A stretch of 64,000 nucleotides of DNA from Streptomyces coffeae. GTDB lineage: Bacteria; Actinomycetota; Actinomycetes; Streptomycetales; Streptomycetaceae. The stretch is from positions 372,001 to 436,000 of the forward strand of contig NZ_JAERRF010000004.1 of NCBI RefSeq assembly GCF_016741875.1. Reading direction: 5' to 3'. The notes below the pieces were generated by a model, which searched no databases, was not told where the DNA came from, and saw only the letters and a list, made by a program, of their open reading frames with translations. Below are positions 62,207 through 64,000 of this stretch, piece by piece. The position numbers and the translations under genes were made by a program. How positions within the stretch are numbered: position 1 is the stretch's first letter; each line of letters begins with the position of its first letter.

Positions 62207-62517
62207 GACGTTCTCCGATACGGGCGCGGCGCGGCCGGATTCATGGGGCTGGACCGGTTACGACTGTTGCACAGGCTGCGACATCCCGTAACCGGTTTGG
62301 CAATACCCGATCCGGTGGTGCTTCTGGCATATGCCAGCGGCTGTCCTGGGACATTTCGCCCGCATCCGCCGGAAGAATTGGTTCCGGTAGGCTGCGACGC
62401 TCAGGGAATCCCTACAGTCCGGGCGTCCAGCAGGCATACCGCACCCGGACTCCGGCAAGAATGCCGGACGACGGAAATCCCGTTGCCAGCGAACCTCCCG
62501 CACCGGATGCTGACCTC
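62207..62517. promoter_or_regulatory. 311-bp divergent regulatory region with two palindromes
   Basis: It holds two candidate operators. One is a long inverted repeat, ACCGGTTACG (62253-62262) and CGTAACCGGT (62287-62296), with a 24-bp spacer. The other is a perfect 14-bp palindrome, CTGGCATATGCCAG (62324-62337). No gene is seen. The region separates the SpoIIE-type phosphatase and the HEAT-like gene. Confidence 0.5.
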
Positions 62518-63942
62518 ATGTTCGATCCAGACATAGCGCCCAGCGGCACCCTGCTCGGCCTCCTCCAGAGAGGCCGCGGCGACGGGACCCTGCACGCCCT
62601 CGCGGCGCCGCGGGCCGAGGCGCTCGCGGCACTGCACCACTGCGTGCTGCGCGACCCCCGCCGTGACTGGCAGGTCGAGAACCGCTCCCTCTACTACGCC
62701 CGGCTCTGTCTCGACCTCGACGCCGGCCTCGACGCGATCGAACAGCATCTCTTCCACCCCGATGACCTGCTCGACACCGACGAGCAGCGCACCGGGCTGG
62801 CCCTGGCCGTCCTCGGCCACCTCGCCTCCTACGACCGGCTCGACGCCCTGCGGCTGCTGCGCCGCTACGCCGCGGCCGGGTCCAACTGGGAATGGGCCCT
62901 GGACGAGCTGGCCCTGCGCGACGACGACACCGGGCTGCGCGCCCTCGCCCCCGCGATCCTCGCCCGCTTCCCCGAGGGCCCCGACGGCGACGCCGAACTG
63001 GCCGCCGCCATGCGCGGCGCCTATGAACCCCGGCCCTGGCGGCTGTGGGCCGACGACCCGCGGTACGGACAGCGGGTGCGCGCCGCGCAGGAGCGGGGCT
63101 CCTTCGACCGCTGGCAGCGCCAGCTGCGGCCCACGGGCCCGCGCCCCGGCTGGAGCGTCCACGACGTCCTCCGCTGGGCCCAGCAGGAGCACGACCTGCG
63201 GCCGAGCGCCCGTACCCCGGACGCGGCGGCCCGTATCCTCATCGCCGTCGCCGGCCCCGAGGACCGGCCCGAGCTGCTCGCCGCCGCCGCCTCCGCCCCG
63301 GACGCGGCCCGCGCGGCGGCCCTGCGGCACCTCGCGGAGACCGGCGATCCCGAGGTGCTGGACCTGATCGAACTCGCCGTGACCGAGCCGGACGCCACCG
63401 AACTGGTCTCCCAGGCGGCCCTCTCCGCCTTCGAGCGGATGCGCAGCATCACCGCCCTCGACCACGCCCGCGTCTGGGCCCACCGCCCCGACGCCCTCGG
63501 CGACGCCGCCGCCGCGATGCTCGCCTGCCGCGGCGGCCAGTACGACGCCCCCCTCGTCCTCTCCGCCCTCCGCCGCACGGTCCGTGGCGACGGCCCCGAC
63601 GCCCAGGCCCTGTGGACCCTCGTCGACGGCGCCGGACGCCTGGCGATCACCTGTGCCGCGCCCGTCCTGCGCCATATCTACCGCGAAACCGCCTCGTCCC
63701 ACCTCCGCGGCCGCGCCGCCCGAGCCCTCGCCGCCACCGATCCGTCATTCGCCGCGGGATTCGCCGTCGAGTGCCTCTGGGACTGCGAGGAGAGCACCCG
63801 CGAAGTAGCCGCCCACCACGCCGCCACCGCCGACGCCCGCGTCGTGGAGCAGCTCCGCCGCCTGGCCACCGACCCCGCGGAGGAGGCGGACGTGCAAACC
63901 GCCGTCCGCAGCCGCATCGGCCCCGACGCGGCCGGCGTCTGA
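62518..63942 (+). CDS. HEAT/ARM-like repeat protein
   Basis: The 474-residue product is almost all helical, with repeating DLIELAVTEPDATELVSQAALSAFERM-type segments in its second half. It begins MFDPDIAPSGTLLGLLQRG, which I recall as the N terminus of streptomycete homologues; an earlier in-frame ATG at 62461 is possible. No catalytic motif. Such proteins usually act as scaffolds. The window ends about 60 bp after its stop codon. Confidence 0.8.
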   Translation: MFDPDIAPSGTLLGLLQRGRGDGTLHALAAPRAEALAALHHCVLRDPRRDWQVENRSLYYARLCLDLDAGLDAIEQHLFHPDDLLDTDEQRTGLALAVLGHLASYDRLDALRLLRRYAAAGSNWEWALDELALRDDDTGLRALAPAILARFPEGPDGDAELAAAMRGAYEPRPWRLWADDPRYGQRVRAAQERGSFDRWQRQLRPTGPRPGWSVHDVLRWAQQEHDLRPSARTPDAAARILIAVAGPEDRPELLAAAASAPDAARAAALRHLAETGDPEVLDLIELAVTEPDATELVSQAALSAFERMRSITALDHARVWAHRPDALGDAAAAMLACRGGQYDAPLVLSALRRTVRGDGPDAQALWTLVDGAGRLAITCAAPVLRHIYRETASSHLRGRAARALAATDPSFAAGFAVECLWDCEESTREVAAHHAATADARVVEQLRRLATDPAEEADVQTAVRSRIGPDAAGV

Positions 63943-64000
63943 CCGACGCCCGGCGTCCGCCTGCCCCGGGTCCACCTCGCCCGCCGTCGTCGGCGCCCGC

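Overview
The window is high-GC DNA with dense, GC/GTG-start genes, DUF397 and TerD families, NsdA-type regulators and rare TTA codons confined to a few regulatory or specialised-metabolism genes. This points to a Streptomyces chromosome. The diterpene locus (14.8-19.0 kb) matches, from my memory of the family, the cyclooctatin genes of Streptomyces melanosporofaciens, so a relative in the S. violaceusniger/hygroscopicus group is plausible but not proven. No tRNA, rRNA or CRISPR array was seen.

0-10.3 kb: a stress and redox block (two-domain UspA, RsbW-type ATPase, lone cyclic-nucleotide-binding domain, TlpA-like lipoprotein, NarL/DevR-type response regulator), a DUF6643-like protein, a double-TerD protein, an HpnB-like glycosyltransferase, an Asp/Glu racemase, a PH-like membrane protein and an O-antigen-ligase-like membrane protein. 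The last two converge on a 163-bp foldback element with terminal inverted repeats and TA flanks (MITE-like). 10.5-14.5 kb: NUDIX hydrolase, 3-hydroxybutyrate-dehydrogenase-like SDR, GAF/PucR regulator and a decayed MHS transporter.

14.8-19.0 kb: TetR regulator, cytochrome P450, CotB2-type diterpene cyclase and GGPP synthase, the last three apparently one operon; the GGPP synthase carries a TTA codon. 19.6-21.7 kb: dhaKLM dihydroxyacetone kinase operon. 21.8-25.4 kb: a GT-C-like membrane protein fused in frame to a PPOX-type domain, then a FadE26-like acyl-CoA dehydrogenase behind a KstR-like motif. 25.4-33.1 kb: an accessory stretch (LysR/SDR divergent pair, alpha/beta hydrolase, AraC regulator, RibD-like reductase, XRE-TPR regulator, small Cys-containing proteins, aminoglycoside-phosphotransferase-like kinase).

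33.3-36.6 kb: DUF2236 oxygenase overlapping a Ser/Thr kinase with eight TPR-type repeats. 36.8-48.5 kb: a lipid/steroid-type acyl-CoA block (FAD oxidoreductase, nitronate monooxygenase, two acyl-CoA ligases, hydrolase, EchA19-like hydratase, DUF35 protein and two Ltp-type thiolases), whose core order recalls mycobacterial Rv3515c-Rv3523. Two promoters in this block share the palindrome CTGACG-N3-CGTCAG. 48.5-51.5 kb: small proteins and a second (sesquiterpene-type) class I terpene synthase divergent from a large LuxR (LAL) regulator; both carry a TTA codon. 55-64 kb: secreted amidase, phosphotransferase, NsdA/NsdB-like regulator, PAS-SpoIIE phosphatase and a HEAT-repeat-like protein.
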